Shown: positions 8,215 through 14,833 of the stretch, piece by piece
Layout of the letters: each line of letters opens with the position of its first letter
Position numbering within the stretch: position 1 is the first letter of the stretch
Assembly: GCA_947469815.1 (NCBI GenBank)
Contig: CANIRI010000018.1
Location: 1 to 16,712 of the forward strand
DNA from: Comamonadaceae bacterium
Lineage (GTDB): Bacteria; Pseudomonadota; Gammaproteobacteria; Burkholderiales; Burkholderiaceae_C
Direction of reading: 5' to 3'
DNA: 16,712 nucleotides
Notes under the pieces: model-generated
The model's input: the letters and a program-made list of their open reading frames with translations, nothing else
What the model was told of the DNA's origin: nothing
Database searches by the model: none
Program-made: the position numbers and the translations under genes

Positions 8215-8936
8215 GGACCATGCCTGCAGTGCTGGTGGTGGAGGATGAGCCGGCCATTGCCGAGCTGATCGCCGTCAACTTGCGGCACAACGGATTCCGT
8301 CCTACCTGGGCCATGGACAGCGCTTCCGCGCAGCGCGAAATCGATGCAGCCGTCCCGGATTTGATCCTGCTGGACTGGATGTTGCCTGGCGAAAGCGGAC
8401 TGTCTTTGGCGAAAAAGTGGCGCGCTGAGCCCCGAACCAAGGACATTCCGGTGATCATGCTCACCGCGCGCGGGGACGAGATGGACCGGGTTGCCGGTTT
8501 GGACGCTGGCGCGGATGACTATATGGCCAAGCCCTTCTCCACCAAGGAATTGCTGGCCAGAGTGCGTGCAGTGTTGCGCCGCCGCGGGCCTGACCTGTCA
8601 AGAGAAATACTGACCGTGAGTGGCTTGACCCTGGACGCAGACACCCACCGCGTCAGCTACTTTGGCGAACCCCTGAAACTCGGGCCTACCGAGTTCAAGC
8701 TCTTGCAGTATTTTTTGGGGCATGCCGAGCGCGTACACAGCCGTGGCCAGTTGCTGGACAAAGTCTGGGGAGACCATGTTTACATCGAAGAGCGCACGGT
8801 AGACGTGCATGTCAAGCGTCTGCGCGAGGCTTTAGGTGCTGCCGGGACCATGGTGGAGACAGTGCGTGGTGCCGGGTACCGGCTGACCGCAAAGCCGGTG
8901 GTGGAATCTTCGGCAAGCGCTAAAGCCGGGGCCTAG
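8211..8936 (+). CDS. phoB: Phosphate regulon response regulator PhoB
   Basis: OmpR/PhoB-type transcription factor that binds PHO boxes when phosphorylated. It is 241 residues. The receiver domain has the acidic pair in VVEDEP, the phosphoacceptor Asp55 in LILLDWMLPG, the switch Thr85 in MLTARG and Lys107 in MAKPFS. The C-terminal winged helix includes LGPTEFKLL, RTVDVHVKRLREAL and VRGAGYRL, the DNA-recognition region. The first ATG overlaps the phoU stop. A second ATG at 8220 with GAGGA just ahead of it is an alternative that removes three residues. It ends at a TAG (8934-8936) that is in the same frame as the downstream phoR. Likely targets in this window are the two PHO boxes between pstS and the fasciclin gene. 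Confidence 0.97.
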   Translation: MRTMPAVLVVEDEPAIAELIAVNLRHNGFRPTWAMDSASAQREIDAAVPDLILLDWMLPGESGLSLAKKWRAEPRTKDIPVIMLTARGDEMDRVAGLDAGADDYMAKPFSTKELLARVRAVLRRRGPDLSREILTVSGLTLDADTHRVSYFGEPLKLGPTEFKLLQYFLGHAERVHSRGQLLDKVWGDHVYIEERTVDVHVKRLREALGAAGTMVETVRGAGYRLTAKPVVESSASAKAGA

Positions 8937-8939
8937 GGT

Positions 8940-8990
8940 CTGTCAGAGAACGCGATATTCGGTCGACTGCTTGTCAGAGTTCTCTGGCAG
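8940..8990 (+). promoter_or_regulatory. Long stem-loop at the phoB-phoR junction
   Basis: CTGTCAGAGAAC (8940-8951) can pair with GTTCTCTGGCAG (8979-8990): 12 base pairs with one G-U wobble, enclosing a 27-nt loop. It begins three bases after the phoB stop. It ends three bases before the TTG presumed to start phoR, with the AGG-rich ribosome-site candidate in or at the base of its 3' arm. TGTCAGAG also recurs as a direct repeat (8941 and 8972), so an alternative pairing exists. A role in restraining phoR translation is inference. Confidence 0.55.
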
Positions 8991-8993
8991 GTA

Positions 8994-10325
8994 TTGTTGG
9001 CCTGCGTGGGGGCGGGCCTGTTTCTGCATTTTTTCCCCTCCATCAGTTGGTGGGCGGCAGTATGGGTTGGGATTTTCGGGATCGCCACGCTGGTCACGCA
9101 GGCGGTTGACGCCAAGCAGATAGGTCATCTTTTGCAATGGCTACGAACCGCCGATACGCCACTGCCCAGGCGCTTAGCACCCCAATGGATGGAGCTGGCA
9201 AGCTACGTCATCCGCCAACGGCGCAAGCACAAGGATCGGCTGGCATACAGTGACAAGCGCCTGGAGGACTTCCTCGCGGCCATGCAAGCTTCGCCCAATG
9301 GCGTGGTGCTAATGGACGCTGATGATCGGATTGAATGGTTCAACCAAACAGCCGCTGAACATTTCGGTTTAGACGCGCGGCGTGATGCCGAGCAGCACTT
9401 CACCAATTTGGTACGGGATCCGCTGATAGCGGCCTACTTTGCGAACCGTGATTTTCAGAACAGTGTTTTGATCGCCGGACGGTCGCTGGCGCGCTCTTCG
9501 GCGCAACGCATCTCAGTCCAAATGCACGTATACGGCCAAAACCGCAGTCTTTTGTTATCCCGTGACGTGACGGCCATCGAGCAAGCCGAGGCCATGCGCC
9601 GTGACTTTGTCGCCAATGTGTCGCACGAAATTCGCACGCCGCTCACGGTACTCGGCGGTTTTGTGGAGACTTTGCAAACCTTGCAACTGAGCGACGATGA
9701 GCGGGTTCGCTACCTGGACCTCATGTCGCAACAGGCTTCACGGATGCAATCCCTTGTGGATGATTTGTTGACCCTCTCCAAGCTGGAGGGTAGCCCGCTT
9801 CCCGCAGACTTTGGATCGGTGCGCGTGGGATCACTGATGCGCCAATGTGCTGACGAAGGGCGCGCCCTGTCGAATCTGGTGTGGGGCTGTTCCCAGGAAA
9901 TCCAGCTGGAGTTCGATGATGAAGACGAGATCGCCGGATCCGAGACGGAGTTGCACAGCGCGCTGTTCAATCTGGTGGGTAACGCGGTTCGGTATACCCC
10001 GGCTGATAAATCGATTCGGGTGACATGGAGCGCTCATACCAACGGACACGGCGTTCTGACGGTGACTGACCAAGGAATCGGCATTGCAGCAGAACATATT
10101 CCCCGTTTGACTGAGCGCTTTTACCGTGTAGACAGAAGCCGGTCGCGCGACACCGGGGGCACTGGCTTGGGACTGGCCATTGTCAAACATGTGCTGCAGC
10201 GCCATGACGCGGAGCTGAAGATTGACAGCACCCCGGGCGTAGGTTCCTCGTTTCGGATGGTGTTTCCGGCGCACCGGGTTCGGCCACGCGTGACCCAATC
10301 AGCGGCGCTGGTAGACCAGGACTGA
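8994..10325 (+). CDS. phoR: Phosphate regulon sensor histidine kinase PhoR
   Basis: Inner-membrane kinase/phosphatase for PhoB. From the TTG at 8994 it is 443 residues: an N-terminal hydrophobic pair (LLACVGAGLFLHFF, then WWAAVWVGIFGIATLV), a linker, and a PAS domain (about 91-195, FLAAMQASPNGVVLMDADD). The HisKA H-box is FVANVSHEIRTPLTVL with His211. The HATPase has an N-box (HSALFNLVGNAVRYT), G1 (DQGIGI), F-box (ERFYRVD) and G2 (GGTGLGLAI). Identity is secure but the start is not. No ATG or GTG occurs between the phoB stop and 8994, and hydrophobic, PhoR-like sequence extends upstream of the TTG. A CTG at 8940 or 8967, or the TTG at 8997, are alternatives. A 12-bp stem-loop covers this region. 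The 3' end overlaps the opposite-strand membrane gene by 27 bp. Confidence 0.93.
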   Translation: MLACVGAGLFLHFFPSISWWAAVWVGIFGIATLVTQAVDAKQIGHLLQWLRTADTPLPRRLAPQWMELASYVIRQRRKHKDRLAYSDKRLEDFLAAMQASPNGVVLMDADDRIEWFNQTAAEHFGLDARRDAEQHFTNLVRDPLIAAYFANRDFQNSVLIAGRSLARSSAQRISVQMHVYGQNRSLLLSRDVTAIEQAEAMRRDFVANVSHEIRTPLTVLGGFVETLQTLQLSDDERVRYLDLMSQQASRMQSLVDDLLTLSKLEGSPLPADFGSVRVGSLMRQCADEGRALSNLVWGCSQEIQLEFDDEDEIAGSETELHSALFNLVGNAVRYTPADKSIRVTWSAHTNGHGVLTVTDQGIGIAAEHIPRLTERFYRVDRSRSRDTGGTGLGLAIVKHVLQRHDAELKIDSTPGVGSSFRMVFPAHRVRPRVTQSAALVDQD

Positions 10326-12002
10326 ATCGCGGTACACCACAAAGTGGCTGACCACGGCGGACAGCCTCCACTGGGTCAGATCCACTGGCGTCTCGGTTTT
10401 ATTGTCATCCCCGACAGCTTGCACCAATAACCAAGGGCAGTTCTCTAACTGCCAAGGGCTGGCCAGCTTGAGCTGGCCGTACCAGCGCAACGCGGCGATT
10501 TCATGGCGGTCCAGGCCCAGGGTTTGAACGCATTGGCCTTCGGGAATGCTGCGCTGCACCTGCACGGAGAGCGCCTTGTAGCTTTGGGCAAAGTCCAGCA
10601 GCGGCATCCACAGTGTGGCCAGCAGCAGCCAGCACAGCGTTGCACCGCCCGCTGGCAGCACCAGGGTCTTCCAAATGGCTGTGCGGTGTCGTCCGCTGCG
10701 CCAACGCACCAATGCCGCCCACGCGCCGCTGACCGCCAGCGCGAGGGCCAACTCCCACCACACGATGCGGGGAACATAGGCGGGTAACAGGCGCGCGACA
10801 TTGGCCGCTGGGGCGGCCGGAACGCCCGTATGCATCGCGACCCAGACCACCCAGATGATGATGCCGCTCACGGAGAAAAACAGCACCGCAAACCAATCCA
10901 TGAGCGCGGACACCTGCCGGTTCATGGTGACCAGCGAAAAAGCCGCCAGCGCGGCAAGTGGTGGCAGCGCCAGCAGCAATGTGGTGTCCGCATTGTCAAA
11001 GCGCAGGCTTGCCAGACAGATCGTCACCACAAAGTACAAGGGCCAGGCCAGATGGCGGTTGCTGCTCCAGTCGCGCAGCTGGCGCCGCCAGCTCCAAAGC
11101 GCCCAGACACTGATCGGCCAGGCCGGCCACATGAACCAGACCAGCATTTGCGCGTAGCCTTCCCATCGAAGCTCCGCGAAAGAAAACGGATAACCGGGCG
11201 ATTGCCACAGTCCCCATGCATGGGCCATCAAGCCCGACGCCAAAGTGCACGCCAGAATCAGCAAAAGCCCCAGGCCGTCGCGCTGTGGGGCATCATCCTC
11301 TGTGACTGCGCGTGCCTGTCGCCATTCCAAAAGGGCACCCCCAACGCTGAGAATGATGGCCAGCTCAGGCGCTCCGCAAAGGGCCATACCCAGCACGCCA
11401 ACGCCCGCCGCAACGGTGCCCTGCGCTTGCCGATAGGGGCGTAAGCAATAGCCAAGGAACAGCACAGCGGCGCAGGCGAGTTGCGCCACGGCCGGGGTCG
11501 ATTCGTGGCCCAGCTTGGCCAGCCCCAGACAAGCTATCAAGGCGAGCAGCCCGCCGTCTGCGAGTGCCCTGGCGTAGTCTTTGGGTTTGGCCTCGCCCCC
11601 GAAAGCAAAGCGCACCGGTTGGGCCGCGCGCGCGCGCGCCAGGTAGTAAGTGCTATACCAGGTGCAAGCCAGCGCTAACACCAGCATCACCATGAAAGGA
11701 AAACGCACGGCCATATCTGGTACCACTGCGGGTGCCAGCAGCTTCAAACTGGCGGCACCCAACCAATAGGGCAACAGTCCCGGATGTTCGGTTGGCAACC
11801 CTGCCAAAGTGGGGCGGAGCCAACTGGTATGTCCGGAGGCGATTTCGCCCATGTGCGCAACCGCGACGACATCGTCATTGCGCCAGGCATCACGTCCAAC
11901 AAAGCCGGCCAAGACATAGACCGCACACACCAGCAACAGCACGGAGCGGGCGAGCCTGCGCACGCCGTCCTGCGAAACAAGAGCAGGGCTGGTGGGGCTC
12001 AT
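10299..12002 (-). CDS. GT-C-type membrane glycosyltransferase-like protein (ArnT/PMT-like)
   Basis: Integral membrane protein of 567 residues with about ten or more hydrophobic helices. The first extracytoplasmic loop has GRDAWRNDDVVAVAHMGE (acidic pair Asp43-Asp44 by my count). It continues with WLRPTLAGLPTEHPGLLPYW, which parallels the E-K/H-P-P-L-x-Y-W pattern of ArnT/GT39-type lipid-linked-sugar transferases. A roughly 100-residue soluble C-terminal part follows the last helix, as in ArnT. By family it would transfer a sugar from a polyprenyl-phosphate donor to a periplasmic acceptor, but donor and acceptor are unknown. I chose the ATG at 12002 over a TTG at 12008; neither has a good Shine-Dalgarno. 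It lies downstream of the rpmE2 terminator and converges on phoR with a 27-bp overlap. ArnT itself cannot be claimed. Confidence 0.7.
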   Translation of the reverse strand: MSPTSPALVSQDGVRRLARSVLLLVCAVYVLAGFVGRDAWRNDDVVAVAHMGEIASGHTSWLRPTLAGLPTEHPGLLPYWLGAASLKLLAPAVVPDMAVRFPFMVMLVLALACTWYSTYYLARARAAQPVRFAFGGEAKPKDYARALADGGLLALIACLGLAKLGHESTPAVAQLACAAVLFLGYCLRPYRQAQGTVAAGVGVLGMALCGAPELAIILSVGGALLEWRQARAVTEDDAPQRDGLGLLLILACTLASGLMAHAWGLWQSPGYPFSFAELRWEGYAQMLVWFMWPAWPISVWALWSWRRQLRDWSSNRHLAWPLYFVVTICLASLRFDNADTTLLLALPPLAALAAFSLVTMNRQVSALMDWFAVLFFSVSGIIIWVVWVAMHTGVPAAPAANVARLLPAYVPRIVWWELALALAVSGAWAALVRWRSGRHRTAIWKTLVLPAGGATLCWLLLATLWMPLLDFAQSYKALSVQVQRSIPEGQCVQTLGLDRHEIAALRWYGQLKLASPWQLENCPWLLVQAVGDDNKTETPVDLTQWRLSAVVSHFVVYRDSVLVYQRR

Positions 12003-12023
12003 GGTCAATGGTGAACAGGCATG

Positions 12024-12061
12024 TAGAAAGAAAAAAAGGCAACGCGGGAAACCGGGTTGCC
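12024..12061 (-). terminator. rpmE2: Intrinsic terminator of rpmE2
   Basis: On the minus strand GGCAAC (12061-12056) pairs with GTTGCC (12043-12038). Three further pairs extend the stem beyond a C-C mismatch and close a TTTC loop. Seven T residues follow directly (12037-12031) and then CTTTC. This is a textbook Rho-independent terminator about 60 bp after the rpmE2 stop. It should separate rpmE2 from the downstream membrane glycosyltransferase gene. Confidence 0.88.
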
Positions 12062-12080
12062 TTCGGTGGCTAGGGGCTGG

Positions 12081-12097
12081 CCATCCGGTGCGGATGG
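12081..12097 (-). repeat. Small inverted repeat in the rpmE2 3' region
   Basis: CCATCCG (12081-12087) and CGGATGG (12091-12097) form a 7-bp perfect stem with a GTG loop, between the rpmE2 stop and its terminator. No T tract follows. It may be a secondary 3'-end structure protecting the mRNA. Confidence 0.45.
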
Positions 12098-12119
12098 GCT
12101 GCAGCCACTGCCGCTGCGC

Positions 12120-12377
12120 TTACTTGGCAGCTGTCTTCCCAAACCGGTTGCGGAAACGCTCCACACGGCCGCCCATGTTGTCCACTGACTTCTGGGTTCC
12201 GGTGTAGAAAGGGTGCGACTCGCTGGATGTATCCAATTTGTACAAGGGCAACTCGCGCCCGTCGTCCATTTTGATCATCTCTTTGGCGTTGGCGCAAGAC
12301 CGGGTCACGAACTTGAAGTTGTTGGACAGGTCGAGGAAACAGACCTCGCGGTAGTTGGGGTGAATGCCGTCTTTCAT
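12120..12377 (-). CDS. rpmE2: 50S ribosomal protein L31 type B
   Basis: Small ribosomal protein of 85 residues from the ATG at 12377, chosen because GGAG lies six bases upstream. The open frame extends to 12407 but lacks a better site. It begins MKDGIHPNYREVCFLDLS and contains the L31 core SHPFYTGTQKSVDNMGGRVERF. The paired CxxC zinc motifs of type A L31 are absent; only Cys13 and Cys28 occur, not in CxxC spacing. It is therefore the zinc-independent type B paralogue (YkgM-like, about 87 residues in E. coli). It lies directly downstream of rho on the same strand, a common pairing in Burkholderiales. It has its own likely promoter and a strong intrinsic terminator. Confidence 0.95.
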   Translation of the reverse strand: MKDGIHPNYREVCFLDLSNNFKFVTRSCANAKEMIKMDDGRELPLYKLDTSSESHPFYTGTQKSVDNMGGRVERFRNRFGKTAAK

Positions 12378-12469
12378 TGATTGCTCCATCGCTTGCGTTA
12401 GCCGCATCGGACCCTCGAGCAGAACCTGCCCAATCCAAAATCCGTTGTACTTGACGCGAAAAGTCCGTG

Positions 12470-12475
12470 ATTATA
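12470..12475 (-). promoter_or_regulatory. rpmE2: Probable -10 element of rpmE2
   Basis: A perfect TATAAT on the minus strand lies 31 bp after the rho stop and about 92 bp before the rpmE2 start. No good -35 hexamer stands 16-18 bp upstream, so the call rests on the -10 alone. It would give a leader of about 85 nt and let rpmE2 be expressed apart from rho. Confidence 0.5.
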
Positions 12476-12506
12476 GGTGTTTGGGTCCGTGTGCTGACTC
12501 CGCAGT

Positions 12507-13769
12507 TCAGCCGCCGCGGCGCATCATGTCGAAAAACTCGCTGTTGGTTTTAGTGGCACGCATTTGTTTGAGGACCATCTCCATGGACTCCACCTCGTCC
12601 ATGCTGTACAAGAACTGCCGCAGGATCCGGGTTTTTTGCAAAATCTCCGGCTGCAACAAGAGTTCCTCGCGGCGGGTTCCGCTGCGGTTGAGCTGGATCG
12701 ACGGGAAAACGCGCTTTTCATACAGGCGGCGGTCCAGGTGGATTTCCGAATTACCGGTGCCTTTGAATTCTTCAAAAATCACCTCGTCCATGCGGCTACC
12801 GGTGTCGATCAGCGCGGTGGCAATGATGGTCAACGAGCCGCCTTCTTCGACATTGCGCGCCGCGCCCAGGAAACGCTTGGGCCGCTGCAGCGCGTTGGCA
12901 TCCACGCCGCCGGTCAGCACCTTGCCGCTGGACGGAACCACGTTGTTGTAGGCCCGCGCCAGGCGGGTGATGGAGTCCAGCAGGATCACCACGTCTTTCT
13001 TCAACTCGACCAGCCGCTTGGCGCGCTCAATGACCATTTCAGCAACGTGCACGTGGCGGGCAGCTGGTTCGTCGAAGGTTGACGCAATAACCTCGCCCTT
13101 GACGGTGCGTTGCATCTCGGTGACCTCTTCAGGCCGCTCGTCGACCAGCAGCACCATCATGTGGATGTCGGGGTAGTTGGCCGAAATGGCGTGGGCAATG
13201 TGCTGCATCATCACGGTCTTGCCGCTTTTGGGCGGTGCCACCAGCAAGGCGCGCTGGCCTTTTCCAATGGGCGCAATGATGTCAATCACGCGCCCGGTGA
13301 TGTTCTCTTCGGACTTGCTGTCGCGCTCCAGACGCATCTGCTCTTTCGGGAACAAAGGCGTCAGATTCTCAAACATCACCTTGTGCTTGTTGCCTTCGGG
13401 TGAGTCGCCGTTGACCTTGTCCAGTTTGTTCAGAGCAAAGTAGCGTTCGCCGTCTTTCGGCGTGCGGACCTCGCCTTCAATCATGTCTCCGGTGTGCAGG
13501 TTGAAACGGCGCACCTGGCTGGGGCTGATGTAGATGTCGTCGGTGGAGGCGGTGTAGCTGGTGTCGGGGCTGCGCAAAAAACCGAAACCGTCGGGAAGAA
13601 TTTCCAAAACACCATCGGCAATGATTTGTTCACCGGTGCGTGCACGTTTTTTGATGATGGCGAACATCAACTCTTGCTTGCGCATCCGCCCGGTGTTTTC
13701 AATTTCCAGCGCTTCGGCTTGGAGTAGCACTTCAGATACGTGCAGTGCCTTGAGTTCGTTCAGATGCAT
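12507..13769 (-). CDS. rho: Transcription termination factor Rho
   Basis: Hexameric RNA-dependent ATPase that terminates untranslated transcripts. It is 420 residues, matching the 419 of E. coli Rho. An N-terminal helical part begins [15 protein letters not shown]. The cold-shock-like RNA-binding fold includes DGFGFLR (about 60-66). The RecA-type ATPase has the P-loop APPKSGKT (178-185), [13 protein letters not shown], Walker [18 protein letters not shown], and the Q- and R-loop regions around [11 protein letters not shown] and [11 protein letters not shown]. It is complete, with the standard MMRRGG-type C-terminus. I chose the ATG at 13769 because conserved sequence begins there; the 30 upstream codons are low-complexity leader. 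A long leader of about 130 nt follows a likely sigma-70 promoter, compatible with the autogenous attenuation known for rho in E. coli. Confidence 0.98.
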   Translation of the reverse strand: MHLNELKALHVSEVLLQAEALEIENTGRMRKQELMFAIIKKRARTGEQIIADGVLEILPDGFGFLRSPDTSYTASTDDIYISPSQVRRFNLHTGDMIEGEVRTPKDGERYFALNKLDKVNGDSPEGNKHKVMFENLTPLFPKEQMRLERDSKSEENITGRVIDIIAPIGKGQRALLVAPPKSGKTVMMQHIAHAISANYPDIHMMVLLVDERPEEVTEMQRTVKGEVIASTFDEPAARHVHVAEMVIERAKRLVELKKDVVILLDSITRLARAYNNVVPSSGKVLTGGVDANALQRPKRFLGAARNVEEGGSLTIIATALIDTGSRMDEVIFEEFKGTGNSEIHLDRRLYEKRVFPSIQLNRSGTRREELLLQPEILQKTRILRQFLYSMDEVESMEMVLKQMRATKTNSEFFDMMRRGG

Positions 13770-13832
13770 GAGAGTTTTCCCGCGTTGGGGGTTGCCGAAA
13801 AATCGGGGTTGAGAAGGGTGGGGGATTGTTGG

Positions 13833-13861
13833 TGCGCAAACAAAACCGCTGTTGCGCAAAC
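13833..13861. repeat. 9-bp direct repeat in the rho leader
   Basis: TGCGCAAAC occurs at 13833-13841 and again at 13853-13861, exactly 20 bp apart (about two helical turns). Both copies fall inside the transcribed leader of rho. They could be a protein-binding tandem or an RNA element; nothing in the sequence decides which. Confidence 0.6.
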
Positions 13862-13906
13862 CACTTTGACATTACCCAAAAAGGCATTGTGGGTTGGTTT
13901 CGATGA

Positions 13907-13934
13907 ATTATGACAGTAATTTTTAATTTGTCAG
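13907..13934 (-). promoter_or_regulatory. rho: Probable sigma-70 promoter of rho
   Basis: On the minus strand CTGACA (13934-13929) and CATAAT (13912-13907) each match 5 of 6 consensus positions, with a 16-bp AT-rich spacer. Transcription would start near 13900, leaving a leader of about 130 nt before the rho ATG. TGACA and TGTCA arms in inverted orientation frame the spacer (13911-13915 and 13929-13933). Confidence 0.6.
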
Positions 13935-13969
13935 TACAAACACTAGGTTGATTCTGCGGTGTTTCGGAT

Positions 13970-14827
13970 ATGGTCGCGCCTCAAACAACAATGGAGTTCC
14001 ACTTGCAGCCGACGCAGGACACCTCATCTCCACACCGTTCGCCTTCGTCTGTTCCGCTCTTGCACGCCTTGACGCACTATGTGATTCCGGCGATATACAA
14101 GGAAAAGCTGGAGGGCGTTCTCGCTCAGCCCGTGCTGAGCCAGACGGACATTGCCGAATTGGCCAAGGCGGCTATGGCAGCGGACCCAGCAGCTGCACTG
14201 GCGCTGGTTAACCGGTGGCTGGTGCAAGGTTTGCCTTTGGATGCCATCTACGTCCAGGGTGTGAGCGGCGCGGCGCAATTGCTGGGTCAGTGGTGGGACG
14301 AAGACCGGGTTTCCTTTGTCGACGTGACCTTGGGTGCCAACCGACTGCAAGACTTGATCTTCAATGGCTACCGGTATTTGACGGGTGAGAATAAAAGCAG
14401 TACCCCGATGCACAATTTCACCATTTTGTTGGCCAAGCCCGCCGCTTCCCAGCATTCTCTGGGGCTGATGGTCGTCAGTGAAATTTTCAGACGCCACCAT
14501 TGGCGGGTTTACAGCGACTCCCAATCCACGCCGGAAGCATTGGAGCGGACGCTGGCCGGTGAATGGGTTGATGTTCTGGGCATCAGCGTGGCCTATGAGC
14601 AGCATATTCCTACGGTGGCGCAGTCGGTCATTGTGTCGCGCCGGCACAGCGTTAACAAACATTTATGCGTCATGGTGGGCGGTCCGCAAGTCGCATTACG
14701 CCAACGCTTGGCGCAAGAGGTGGGGGCGGACATTGCCTGCGCGGATGCCACCGCGGCCACTGCCTTGGCCTATCAGTTTGTGGATCGGGTCCGGGGTCAG
14801 ACCGGCGCCGCTGACAGCAGCCACTAG
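13970..14827 (+). CDS. Cobalamin-binding-domain regulator, AerR/PpaA (SCHIC)-like
   Basis: Predicted soluble protein of 285 residues, with no membrane segment and no HTH that I can see. After a variable N-terminus comes a helical region ending LLGQWWDEDRVSFVDVTLGANRLQDLI (about 104-130, quoted in part: LGQWWDEDRVSFVDVTLG). A Rossmann-like B12-binding domain follows. QHSLG with His162 stands for the DxHxxG cobalamin motif, LGISVAYEQHI occupies the SxL position, and VMVGGPQVAL gives the GG motif. Together with RRHSVNKHL before the GG motif, this pattern is what I recall of AerR/PpaA and the AppA SCHIC domain. Those are cobalamin- or heme-binding antirepressor-type regulators of photosynthesis genes in purple bacteria. 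Start uncertain: ATG at 13970 or 13991, neither with a good Shine-Dalgarno. It diverges from rho and converges on cbbR with a 6-bp gap, suggesting but not proving a link to Calvin-cycle control. Confidence 0.75.
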   Translation: MVAPQTTMEFHLQPTQDTSSPHRSPSSVPLLHALTHYVIPAIYKEKLEGVLAQPVLSQTDIAELAKAAMAADPAAALALVNRWLVQGLPLDAIYVQGVSGAAQLLGQWWDEDRVSFVDVTLGANRLQDLIFNGYRYLTGENKSSTPMHNFTILLAKPAASQHSLGLMVVSEIFRRHHWRVYSDSQSTPEALERTLAGEWVDVLGISVAYEQHIPTVAQSVIVSRRHSVNKHLCVMVGGPQVALRQRLAQEVGADIACADATAATALAYQFVDRVRGQTGAADSSH

Positions 14828-14833
14828 CTTCGT

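Noticed and set aside
13910..13916. Perfect PhoB half-site CTGTCAT on the minus strand upstream of rho
   Set aside because: No second half-site lies 11 or 22 bp away in phase (the nearest similar heptamer is 18 bp off), so it is not a PHO box.
13929..13946. Possible CrtJ/PpsR site (TGT-N12-ACA) upstream of the AerR-like gene
   Set aside because: TGT at 13929 has TAG, not ACA, at the required distance; no other pair in the spacer fits.
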